From the NCBI GenBank assembly GCA_964473365.1, contig CAYYOV010000008.1:29791-93790 (forward strand): a stretch of 64,000 bases of DNA, read 5' to 3'. Numbering within the stretch: the stretch's first letter is position 1; the number at the start of each line of letters is the position of its first letter. This document shows positions 23,865-32,077 of the stretch, piece after piece. This stretch comes from 2-02-FULL-55-14 sp964473365. Its GTDB lineage: Bacteria; Bacteroidota; Ignavibacteria; UBA10030. A program made the translations under genes and the position numbers. Below the pieces are notes generated by a model. The model searched no databases. It was not told the DNA's origin and worked only from the letters and a program-made list of their open reading frames with translations.

Positions 23865-25478
23865 ATGAAACAGACACTGGTTCTTGGATCTGCAGTAATG
23901 CTCCTTGTAGTACTTTCTGGGTATCTCATTGCTCAAAACAACCCACAGGGGATTATTACAAGTCGATTGGGTTCAGAGAGGATACAGCTTCATCAACAGA
24001 TGATCGGACAAACCGAAGGTCAAAACCATCAGAGTGCGCGGCAGTCATTCTTTCAAGGCCTCCTGACGGAGGATGTCATGATGCAGTTTGTGAATGTGCA
24101 GAATAAGAAGTTGAATGCAAGTCCATTCACTGGAACTGCTTACTCTGAATCACTGATATATGGAATTGATACGGCAATGGTTTTCAGCATATACGATACT
24201 ACAAGGATTGTCTATTCGTATAACGAGCTGGGAAAACTAACAGACATCTCAGGTCAACGCTGGGGGAACAACCAGTGGGTAAACGATTTACGATATCATC
24301 GCACCTACGACATCGATGGCAATGTGTTGACGATACTGATCGAATATTGGTCAACCAATCAGTGGATGAATGATTCTCGTTGGACCTATACCTATGATGC
24401 AAACGCAAAACCGTTAACAGCTGTGTATGAGAGCTGGCCAAGTGATCAATGGGTGAAACAATTTCAAATTGTTCTTATCTACGATGACAATGGAAATCTG
24501 TTGGTAAAGTCCGAACAACCCTGGGATAATAATCAGTGGTCAAATGGTCTTCGAGATACCTACACCTATGATGGCAATGGAAATCGGCTGACACATTTGT
24601 TTCAAAGCTGGTTTAACAATCAGTGGAATAATAACAACCGATTTACGTTGACTTACGACGGCAGCGGGAATCAGCTGACGGATATAGATGACAATTGGAT
24701 GAATGACCAGTGGGCAACCGGTGGCCGCCGAACCAAGACCTACGATGCGAACGGGAACCAATTGACATATGTCTATGAATCATGGACAGATAATCAATGG
24801 CTGAAACGGTACCACTATATCTCAAGCTATGATGCAAGCGGAAATATCCTGACATATGTGGGCGGTCCATGGGATAACAGCCAATGGGTGGACCTCGAAC
24901 GCAATACCTTCACATACGATGCGAACGGCGATCTGTTGACAAATGTGTATGAAACACGCTCAAACGATCAGTGGGCGAATAGTGCGAGATCCACATATCA
25001 ATATTCTCAAAAGTCACTGTGGTCGACAGCTCAGTACGAAAGTTGGGACGGTTCCTCCTGGCAAACCACATCAAATCAACCTTTTCACCTCACAATCAGC
25101 AAAGACCTGACGTATAGTTTTACTGGTTACAAAATTAGTCTAACGTATGCATCTCTGGTTACAGATGTAAGCGGGAGCGAGGGAACAATTCCAGTTGAAT
25201 ACTCTCTCTCGCAAAACTACCCCAATCCATTCAACCCGTCTACAACACTCCGATATGGGTTCCCGGTCAGAAGCACTGTCACCTTGACCGTATTCAACAC
25301 GCTGGGACAGACAATAACACAGTTCGAAAATCAAGAGGTCGAGGCTGGGGTTTACGAACAATCGTTCAATGCCTCACACCTGCCTTCGGGCCTCTACTTC
25401 TACCGCATGGAGGCGGCTTCAGTGGAAGATCCGGAGAAGGTATTTGTGCAGACGAGGAAGATGGTATTATTGAAATAA
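23865..25478 (+). CDS. T9SS-exported protein with nine 29-residue YD-like repeats
   Basis: This 537-residue secreted protein starts at ATG 23865, preceded by AGAAGGA; an in-frame extension to 23760 lacks a signal peptide. Residues about 1-24 form the signal peptide (ending LIAQ). About nine repeats of exactly 29 residues follow, with consensus QW-N-x3-R-x-TYTYDANGN-x-LT-x-VYESW-x-N-x, recalling RHS/YD motifs. The C-terminal sorting domain starts at SQNYPNPFNPSTTLRYGF and ends in TRKMVLLK. The gene is clearly more AT-rich than its neighbours and lies between tRNA-Lys and a copy of its 3' end, so it was probably acquired. Role unknown; surface adhesion is a guess. Confidence 0.85.
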   Translation: MKQTLVLGSAVMLLVVLSGYLIAQNNPQGIITSRLGSERIQLHQQMIGQTEGQNHQSARQSFFQGLLTEDVMMQFVNVQNKKLNASPFTGTAYSESLIYGIDTAMVFSIYDTTRIVYSYNELGKLTDISGQRWGNNQWVNDLRYHRTYDIDGNVLTILIEYWSTNQWMNDSRWTYTYDANAKPLTAVYESWPSDQWVKQFQIVLIYDDNGNLLVKSEQPWDNNQWSNGLRDTYTYDGNGNRLTHLFQSWFNNQWNNNNRFTLTYDGSGNQLTDIDDNWMNDQWATGGRRTKTYDANGNQLTYVYESWTDNQWLKRYHYISSYDASGNILTYVGGPWDNSQWVDLERNTFTYDANGDLLTNVYETRSNDQWANSARSTYQYSQKSLWSTAQYESWDGSSWQTTSNQPFHLTISKDLTYSFTGYKISLTYASLVTDVSGSEGTIPVEYSLSQNYPNPFNPSTTLRYGFPVRSTVTLTVFNTLGQTITQFENQEVEAGVYEQSFNASHLPSGLYFYRMEAASVEDPEKVFVQTRKMVLLK

Positions 25479-25502
25479 GCCGTAGAATCATGGGCTCGTA
25501 TC

Positions 25503-25537
25503 AAACGCTCAGTTCCACCAACTGGGCGTTTTGTTTT
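25503..25537 (+). terminator. Terminator of the repeat-protein gene
   Basis: AAACGCTCAGTT / AACTGGGCGTTT (one T-G pair), 5-nt loop, followed by TGTTTTG. Confidence 0.88.
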
Positions 25538-25902
25538 GCTGTAGACACTCCTCTGAAAGTCGTCCTGTCGATCACCTACCGCGTTCCCTGGAATCAATCC
25601 AGCCGAGGGGCTTGACTCACCCCCGTTGGACGTGAATCTACCACCACCGAGCGAATTGTCTAGTACCAATCGGAGCGGCGAGATGAAGATGCGCCGGTGT
25701 CTTCGGTACTTCGATGCACCTTCCTGACCTTTATGAAATCTCGATGGTATCTCAATCCCGCCCTTTGCTCACGCGACGGAGAGGGTAGGGATGTTGTTAC
25801 AGATCACTGATAAATCTGTAGAGTGACGTCACCCATTTGGCGGTCGTGTAGCGCGGGACTGAACGTTGTGGCGATAGGGTTTCGAATTCGGCAGGTCTGC
25901 GG

Positions 25903-25977
25903 GACTCTTAGTCAGTGGGTTCCAGGTTCGAGTCCTACCTGCCCGCCGAAATGAAGTAGAGGCGGGGTGGGTGCACA
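25903..25977 (+). repeat. Partial tRNA-Lys 3' half with 29-nt hairpin insert (copy B)
   Basis: Positions 25903-25936 match tRNA-Lys 22821-22854 at 33 of 34 bases (anticodon loop through the T-loop; A to G at 25911). A 29-nt insert (25937-25965) containing CCCGCC...GGCGGG follows, and then GGTGGGTGCACA, the acceptor end. The 5' half of the tRNA is missing, so it cannot be functional. It lies 3.08 kb from the intact gene and has its own terminator. Confidence 0.9.
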
Positions 25978-25982
25978 GAGAG

Positions 25983-26012
25983 ACCCCGAATTAGGTAAGG
26001 ATTCGGGGTTTT
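25983..26012 (+). terminator. Terminator following repeat copy B
   Basis: ACCCCGAAT / ATTCGGGGT perfect 9-bp stem, 9-nt loop, then TTTGC. The spacing after the tRNA acceptor end is similar to the other copies. Confidence 0.82.
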
Positions 26013-26138
26013 GCTTTCCACTCCGTCTGTGGTGACACTGCTGCCGGCAAACTGTGTGGCCGACTCTGTAGTACCACTGCACACGATTGTTTGGAAGGAG
26101 TTTCAGTCGCTGAAGAACATGCGGTGTCCAAGAAACAG

Positions 26139-26168
26139 AAGAGCCGACCATCTCTGGCCGGCTCTTTT
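26139..26168. terminator. Bidirectional terminator downstream of NmrA-like gene
   Basis: AAGAGCCG(accatctctgg)CGGCTCTT is followed by TTTG on the plus strand and by a T-rich CTGTTTCTT on the minus strand. It ends the minus-strand NmrA-like gene and closes the preceding zone. Confidence 0.75.
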
Positions 26169-26193
26169 GTGTGCTCTTGCGATTCGGCGAATG

Positions 26194-27051
26194 CTACCAA
26201 CTCATCTTCTTCGCCCATTCGACAAACGGCGTTGGCCGAATGCCTGCCTCTTGTGATGTTTCGCCGATCTTCGCGCTGTAGCCCTTCTTGTCAAACCACT
26301 CCATCATGAGCGCGAAATCCTCGCTCATCTTCCGAACGTCCTCGATCGGGACGCGAAAGAACCCGACCTCTTTCCCTTTGGCGTCTGAAATGACCTTTGC
26401 AATCTCGGGCATTGTCAGGCTATCGCCTGCGATGTCGACCTCCCGCCCGTTGAGTGCCGCTGCGTTGTCGAATGCCCATGCGCCGTACTTGCCGATGTCC
26501 TCAACAGCGATCATCTGCAGCTTGGTTTCGGGCTTCAAGGGGACGGCAACATTCCCCTGGTCAATCGCAGGTTTGAACCACGCAGATGCCCAGTTCTCGA
26601 AGAAGAACGCTGGACGAAGAATGACATAGGAGGGGAACCCCAGGCTTCGTATCGTCTCTTCGACTCGGAACTTGTTGTCAAAGTGGGGAATACCGGTCTT
26701 TTCGTGCGCCGAACCGACGGAGGTGTACACGAAATGCTGAACTCCTGCTTCTTTGGCGATCCGTGCGAATCGTTTTCCCTGCTCTTCTTCTCCTTGAACA
26801 CCGGCTTCCCAAGTGTTCTGGACCGCAAACGCGCCCCATACACCGGTTACCGCGGCTCTGAGTGACGCCTCGTTATTGAGGTCTCCCTGAACGATCTGGG
26901 CGCCCAGTGTCGTGAGTTGTTTGGCGTTGTGCGAGTCCGGATTTCGGGTCATCGCCTTCACGGTGTATCCTTTCTTCAGGAGCTCTCGTGCAACTGCTCC
27001 GCCTTGCTGGCCTGTGGCGCCGGTGATCAGGACTGTCTTTGATTCTGGCAT
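26194..27051 (-). CDS. NmrA/HSCARG-like NAD(P)-binding protein
   Basis: The 285-residue product has the atypical short-chain dehydrogenase nucleotide motif VLITGATGQQGGAVARELL (about 6-24) and the NADP-contact AMTRNP. Further blocks are FVYTSVGSA and YVILRPAFFFENW, all typical of NmrA/HSCARG redox-sensor or quinone-reductase-like proteins. The start at 27051 is supported by GAAGGGAAG on the minus strand about 8 nt upstream; the extension to 27174 runs through the AT-rich promoter. It lies between tRNA-Lys remnants B and C, so it may be another cassette of the accretion zone. Activity unknown. Confidence 0.85.
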   Translation of the reverse strand: MPESKTVLITGATGQQGGAVARELLKKGYTVKAMTRNPDSHNAKQLTTLGAQIVQGDLNNEASLRAAVTGVWGAFAVQNTWEAGVQGEEEQGKRFARIAKEAGVQHFVYTSVGSAHEKTGIPHFDNKFRVEETIRSLGFPSYVILRPAFFFENWASAWFKPAIDQGNVAVPLKPETKLQMIAVEDIGKYGAWAFDNAAALNGREVDIAGDSLTMPEIAKVISDAKGKEVGFFRVPIEDVRKMSEDFALMMEWFDKKGYSAKIGETSQEAGIRPTPFVEWAKKMSW

Positions 27052-27144
27052 ACGTCTTCCCTTCGCTGATGAGTGTTGTAATGATGGGTGCGGGAACGGT
27101 ACGAGCACCTTGCCCGAACCGGCATTCCGACATGTGAATAGTTC

Positions 27145-27171
27145 AAATTTAAACGATAATACTTTAAATTT
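27145..27171. promoter_or_regulatory. AT-rich inverted repeat upstream of NmrA-like gene
   Basis: AAATTTAAA (27145-27153) and TTTAAATTT (27163-27171) form a perfect 9-bp inverted repeat with a 9-bp spacer, about 95 bp upstream of the 27051 start. It sits in the only markedly AT-rich intergenic segment here, so an operator for a dimeric regulator is plausible. Confidence 0.45.
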
Positions 27172-27790
27172 CAATAGATATATTCCGAAAGTAGCCCAAA
27201 TCGGGCATCATCAGCGACCCGTTCTTCTTACGGATCGGAGCTCTGGAGCTGGGAACGCAACCCGAGGGACGAGAGGCGCAGATGATTCGGGAAATCATGG
27301 GGATCGCCGTATTCAGGAGGATTATGCCTCTTCGTGACGTGAAGTACCGAAGAAACGCCGATATGACGAACTTTTGCCGGAGGGTGTGCATCTCCACAGG
27401 GGCGTTCTCGCGGCACGACAACGTGACGGTCGAAACCATCACGCATGGCAAGCAGTACTGCGCCCAAGCTTTGGGTGGGGCGGAGGTGGTTCGATGTAGG
27501 GAGCAAGACAGAAGCGTGCGGAGGGCGGGAGCCTTGCAGTTCACTCCTGAATAGACTGGCGAAATCACTCCTACCTGCCCGACGAAGCCGGGTGAGCGAG
27601 CGTGCGGCTAGTGCACAAGACGAACAGGCTCTTTCCAAAGGGGGGTCGCTATCCTCTTGGGCTTCAGCATCTGGCCGCTCCCCTATGGGAGATAAGGATG
27701 GAAAGTGGGTGCGCGAATCTCTATTGCATTTCCGGACTCGGCAGCCTACGTTCTCGAATCCCTTGACAAGCCTAACTGTGGAGATCCAAC
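27172..27790. other. Intergenic region without supported gene
   Basis: Overlapping frames exist on both strands but none has recognisable motifs. The stretch contains repeat copy C and the leader of the following T9SS gene. Confidence 0.45.
27569..27618 (+). repeat. Decayed copy C of the tRNA-Lys-end/hairpin repeat
   Basis: CTCCTACCTGCCCG (compare TCCTACCTGCCCG in copy B) and, about 30 nt later, CTAGTGCACAAG (compare TGGGTGCACA) bracket a diverged centre. No terminator follows. The match is weaker than between copies A and B. Confidence 0.45.
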
Positions 27791-30160
27791 ATGCGTCACA
27801 TCGTTCCGACAAGATGGTGGCTCCCATGCGTGAGCCTGACGCTATCTCTTTTGGGCACTACAACCGCCCAGTGGTCAAGCTTCCCTGATCAGAACAACGT
27901 GGTCTGCTCGGCGGCTGGAAATCAGACGACGCCCACAGCCATTGGAGATGGAGACGGAGGACTGATCGTCGCCTGGGCGGATGGAAGGGCTGGTTCATAC
28001 GATATCTACGTTCAGCGCATCAGCCCAACGGGAAGGATGTTGTGGGCGTCGAACGGCGTTCCTGTCTGCACGGCGCCCAACACGCAGACGTTTCCCGTGT
28101 TGATCTCAGATGGTGAAGGCGGAGCGATCATTTCCTGGCTCGACTATCGCAGCAATGTCGCCTACGACATCTACGCGCAACGCGTCGATCACTCAGGTAC
28201 AATGAAGTGGACCATCAACGGAGTCGCAATCTGCCTTGCGCCCGGCCCGCAGGGCATCCCCGCGATGATATCGGATGGGAATCATGGCGCGATTCTCACA
28301 TGGACCGATGGCCGTTACACGCGCCCGCTGGCATATCAAGGTGACATCTTTGCTCAACGGATTGATGGGTCGGGGACCAATCTATGGCCTACTGATGGAG
28401 TACGTGTTTGTCCTGACACGATGGGGAATGTCACACCGGTGGCTACGGAAGATGGATCAGGTGGAGCGATCATCAGTTGGAGGCGTCTCAATCCGGACGT
28501 CGTGTATGCCCAGCATCTCAGTGCCACCGGTAGCATCCTTTGGGATTCGACGGGCGTCGCCATAGGAGGACCAGGTACCTACCCCGGGATTGCTCCCGAC
28601 GGGCGCGGTGGAGCCTACATCGCGTGGAACGACTTCAGAGGTGGAGGCCCAGGTTCTGTGTTTGCTCAACATGTCGACGCATCGGGAAAGAATTGGTGGA
28701 CAGTCGGTGGCGAGTCGATTGGAATAGCTGGAAGTTCGCAGGAAAGTCCGAGACTCATACCTGACAACAGTGGGGGGGCCATTGTTACGTGGAGTGGCCA
28801 CGGGCCCTTTGATTTCAATATCTTTGCCAGACGAATTGATGCTGAAGGTAGGTTCCTCTGGGATTCGATCGCCGTTTGTACGTACCGAGGCGACCAGCGT
28901 CATCCTGTTCTCACGTCTGACGGGAATGGTGGCGCCGTGATCGCCTGGGTCGACACCTCAGGCGGGTCTGATGATGTGTACGCGCAGCATATGGACGGTG
29001 ACGGCGTCGTCCGGTGGTCAGCGAGTGGCGTGCCCGTTGGCAAGGGAGCTGGGCACCAGAACTCTCCTACGATCGTCAGTGACGGCCATGGCGGTGCCTT
29101 CGTTGCGTGGAGCGATTCTCGTTGGGGCGCGTGGGACATCTATGCGCAGCGACTCGATCCGCTCGGGAACTGTTATCCAGCCCCGTGGATCCAAAGAGTG
29201 GGGGATGTGGCGAATGACCAAGGCGGAAAACTCCGACTCCTTTGGGATCCCTCGTCTCTCGATACGTGGGGCCAATCGACGATCGCTTCCTACACCGTCA
29301 AGATGGGTGTGCGCGCCTCGGGGATCCTCGGGAAGAGCGTAGCAGGAACAGCAGAAGCTGGACTCTACTGGCAGACGGCGGCGGTAGTGGAAGCGGATTG
29401 GTCGCCAGGCTACTCGTCAATCATCTCTACGTCATCCGACTCCGGGCTCCAGGGGATTCCACTCTACTATTTCCAAGTGTGGGCAAGTTCCGGGGACGGC
29501 TCGGTCATATGGTATTCGAACATTGACAGTGCTTACTCCGTGGACAACATTCCTCCTGTGGGTATCGTCGCCCCATCGCTGTGGGCCAATGGAAATGGTA
29601 ACATCGTGCTACGCTGGAATCGTAACGACGTCGATCCCGACCTGATGGGATACAAGATCTATCGCTCACGTGAATCGGGATTTGCAGCCGGTGCTTCAAC
29701 ATACCTGGCATCGACTCAGGATACCGTGTTCGTCGACGAAACCGCCCTGATCACATCGGGATTCTATTATCGGATTGCCGCGGAAGACGTCCATGGGAAT
29801 GTCGGTCCCTATACATCACCATTGTCCTATGGCACGACAGGTATCGACGAGAGTATCCCGCTAACGTTGGATCTGCACCAGAACTTCCCGAATCCCTTCA
29901 ATCCCGCGACACGGATCAGCTTCACGCTCCCGACACATGGGGAGGTCAGGATCGAAATATGCGATCTTCTGGGTAGGACGGTCCGAGTGCTCGTCCACCG
30001 GGAGATGTCGCCCGGCCATCATATGATTGAATGGGACGGTAAGAGTGCGACGGGGACTTCAATGCCAACGGGTGTCTATATCTGCAGGCTGTCCTGGCTT
30101 GATTTGTCGAATCCCAAACCCGCGACAGTACGAACGAGAAAGCTTTCGCTTGTCAGATAG
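27791..30160 (+). CDS. T9SS-exported repeat protein with Fn3-like region
   Basis: This 789-residue secreted protein has a signal peptide (about 1-27, ending TTTAQ). Seven or so repeats of about 47-55 residues follow (about 45-460), built on DG-x-GGAI-x-W-x-D-x-R ... DIYAQRID-x-G-x-x-LW-x-x-GV. A fibronectin-III-like segment occupies about 600-680 (GYKIYRSRES). The sorting domain starts at LHQNFPNPFNPATRISFTL and ends TRKLSLVR. The repeats resemble blades of a beta-propeller. Base composition matches the chromosome. Function unknown. Confidence 0.85.
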   Translation: MRHIVPTRWWLPCVSLTLSLLGTTTAQWSSFPDQNNVVCSAAGNQTTPTAIGDGDGGLIVAWADGRAGSYDIYVQRISPTGRMLWASNGVPVCTAPNTQTFPVLISDGEGGAIISWLDYRSNVAYDIYAQRVDHSGTMKWTINGVAICLAPGPQGIPAMISDGNHGAILTWTDGRYTRPLAYQGDIFAQRIDGSGTNLWPTDGVRVCPDTMGNVTPVATEDGSGGAIISWRRLNPDVVYAQHLSATGSILWDSTGVAIGGPGTYPGIAPDGRGGAYIAWNDFRGGGPGSVFAQHVDASGKNWWTVGGESIGIAGSSQESPRLIPDNSGGAIVTWSGHGPFDFNIFARRIDAEGRFLWDSIAVCTYRGDQRHPVLTSDGNGGAVIAWVDTSGGSDDVYAQHMDGDGVVRWSASGVPVGKGAGHQNSPTIVSDGHGGAFVAWSDSRWGAWDIYAQRLDPLGNCYPAPWIQRVGDVANDQGGKLRLLWDPSSLDTWGQSTIASYTVKMGVRASGILGKSVAGTAEAGLYWQTAAVVEADWSPGYSSIISTSSDSGLQGIPLYYFQVWASSGDGSVIWYSNIDSAYSVDNIPPVGIVAPSLWANGNGNIVLRWNRNDVDPDLMGYKIYRSRESGFAAGASTYLASTQDTVFVDETALITSGFYYRIAAEDVHGNVGPYTSPLSYGTTGIDESIPLTLDLHQNFPNPFNPATRISFTLPTHGEVRIEICDLLGRTVRVLVHREMSPGHHMIEWDGKSATGTSMPTGVYICRLSWLDLSNPKPATVRTRKLSLVR

Positions 30161-30178
30161 ATTAGGCCGAACCAAGGG

Positions 30179-30196
30179 CCCGGGAGTGAACCCGGG
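30179..30196 (+). terminator. Weak hairpin after the T9SS gene
   Basis: CCCGGG-agtgaa-CCCGGG, with the T-rich tail ATGTGTTGTTT some bases later. Possible terminator only. Confidence 0.4.
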
Positions 30197-30433
30197 ATGT
30201 GTTGTTTCCTGTGGCGCGAATTGGCCCGGCCTATCCTCCCTGGCTCACCCGTTCCATGGAACCAACCTATACGGCGCCTGATCAGCAGAACGACGAAAGT
30301 AAGGTGGTGAGGGTGACCGAAGCGATGGATCGTGCTCGTCCGAGATCAGCACGTCGGGGCCTCACGATTGCATATCTCCGTCGATTCAGCAATATTGCGA
30401 CGGGCACACGCATTCAGGAGACATCCACAGGAA

Positions 30434-31870
30434 TTGGAAAATCATCAGCCGCATCTGCGGCGCGTTCTCGGCCTCTCTGACCTCAGCTTCTTCCTCGTTG
30501 CCGCGCTGGTAAACCTCAACAGCGTACCGGTCGTCGCGAGCGCCGGCGCAAACGCCATCCTCTTCTGGGTCCTCGGATTCGTCCTCTTCTTTATCCCCCA
30601 GGGTATCGCCGTCGTCGAACTGACCAGCCGATTTCCACAAGAGGGTGGGATCTACCAGTGGAGCAAGATCGCATTTGGCGAGTTCCACGGCTTTATGTCG
30701 GGGTGGTGCTACTGGGCCAATAACATCTTCTACATCCCGACCCTGCTCTTCTACATGGTTGGCTTTGCCGCGTTCATCGGCGGCGAAACGACCGCGCCAC
30801 TCTCCTCCGACCCGATCCTGCTCTCCGTTGCGTCACTCGTCCTGTTGTGGATGATCACGGGCCTCAATGTGCTGGGATGGGGCGTTGGGAAATGGGTGCA
30901 ACGTTTGGGTGTGGCCGGAACGGTCCTGACGACAGCGATCGTCCTCTCCGTCGGGTTCGTCTCCCTGCAGGTGAACGGTGTTCCCGCGACTGAGATGCGC
31001 CTCGACATCGACTCGGTCCTGGGTGATTGGCGGGTCCTGTCGCTGCTGAGTATCGTTTGTCTCAACTATGTCGGCCTCGAGCTGGGCTCGGTGCTGGGTG
31101 ACGAGATCAAGGATCCTCGGCGTCTCATGCCTCGTGCAGCGATCATCGCCGGTGGCGTGACAGTAGTGATCTACGTCCTGGCTACGTATGCGCTGCAACT
31201 GACGATCCCCGCCGCCGAGATCGGAGTCATCGACGGCATCCTGCAAGGCGTCCAGCGTGCCGTGATCGATCTTCAGCTCCCTTGGCTGGTCGTTCCGATC
31301 GCACTGCTCATGACATTGAATGCGGCGGGGAACACCTCTGCTTGGCTGGCGGGGTCCGCACGGATCCCGTTCGTCATCGGTCTCGACCGCTACCTGCCGT
31401 CGGCCCTGGCGCGACTGCATCCGAGGTATGAGACGCCGCATGTCTCGCTGATCGTCCAAGGCATTGCCTCGAGCCTCTTTATTCTGCTGAATGCCATCGG
31501 AGCGTCGGTGCATGACATGTATCTGAGCCTCCTGCAGACGACCATCATACTCCAGCTCATTCCGTATCTCTACATGTTTGCAGCCCTCTTCCGGTTCAGC
31601 CGTAGCGGACACTCAGCGGCCGGCGAGCTGGGATACTTCCGAAGCCCGACTTTGTTGCGGTCGGCTGCTGCATTGGGTTTTGTCGTCACGGGGGCCGGGA
31701 TCGCTCTGGCATTCGTGCCTGGCAGTGGCGTAGAGAGCGCCTGGTACTTCGAGCTGAAACTCCTGATGGGCGTCCTTAGCTTCGTCGTCCCGGCATTTGT
31801 GATCTACCGGATCCAGGAGAGAAAACAGCCCGCCGAGATTCCCGTCAGCATGGAATCGGTTTCGGAATGA
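30434..31870 (+). CDS. APC-family amino acid permease (GadC/YbdF-like)
   Basis: The 478-residue product has about 12 membrane segments and the APC landmarks LVNLNSVPVVASAGANAI (TM1), FPQEGGIYQWSKIAFGEF (TM3 region) and CLNYVGLELGSVLGDEIKDP (TM6 loop). This resembles the glutamate:GABA-antiporter-like branch. No ATG lies near the start of homology. TTG 30434 is proposed because AGGAG lies at 30417-30421 (spacing longer than ideal); GTG 30332 would add 34 unconserved residues. It probably imports or exchanges amino acids at the inner membrane; the substrate is unknown. Confidence 0.82.
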   Translation: MENHQPHLRRVLGLSDLSFFLVAALVNLNSVPVVASAGANAILFWVLGFVLFFIPQGIAVVELTSRFPQEGGIYQWSKIAFGEFHGFMSGWCYWANNIFYIPTLLFYMVGFAAFIGGETTAPLSSDPILLSVASLVLLWMITGLNVLGWGVGKWVQRLGVAGTVLTTAIVLSVGFVSLQVNGVPATEMRLDIDSVLGDWRVLSLLSIVCLNYVGLELGSVLGDEIKDPRRLMPRAAIIAGGVTVVIYVLATYALQLTIPAAEIGVIDGILQGVQRAVIDLQLPWLVVPIALLMTLNAAGNTSAWLAGSARIPFVIGLDRYLPSALARLHPRYETPHVSLIVQGIASSLFILLNAIGASVHDMYLSLLQTTIILQLIPYLYMFAALFRFSRSGHSAAGELGYFRSPTLLRSAAALGFVVTGAGIALAFVPGSGVESAWYFELKLLMGVLSFVVPAFVIYRIQERKQPAEIPVSMESVSE

Positions 31871-32077
31871 TCTAGGGTAGCCTGGACGCGTCCGACGGTC
31901 AAGCGTATCGCGTGATACGGTCTGCCCGGATGAGTGGAGAGCCTTTCATGTTGATGGGCTACCCACCGTTCGGGCTGCTTCATGTCGCAGGCATAGGAAT
32001 GGTCGCTCAACGGCAAGTCTCAAAAAGTCACTACCTTGGATGTGTCGCTCGCGTCACGCCGGAATCGGAGACCATCA

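Larger units (their letters stand above)
25538..26138. other. Non-coding zone around tRNA remnant B
   Basis: No convincing gene. It contains tRNA remnant B and two hairpins. Small frames on both strands have no recognisable product. Confidence 0.5.

Noticed and set aside
27228..27827. 199-codon minus-strand frame as a gene in the 27 kb intergenic region
   Set aside because: It overlaps the start of the T9SS gene and repeat copy C, has no motifs, and its composition matches random high-GC open frames.
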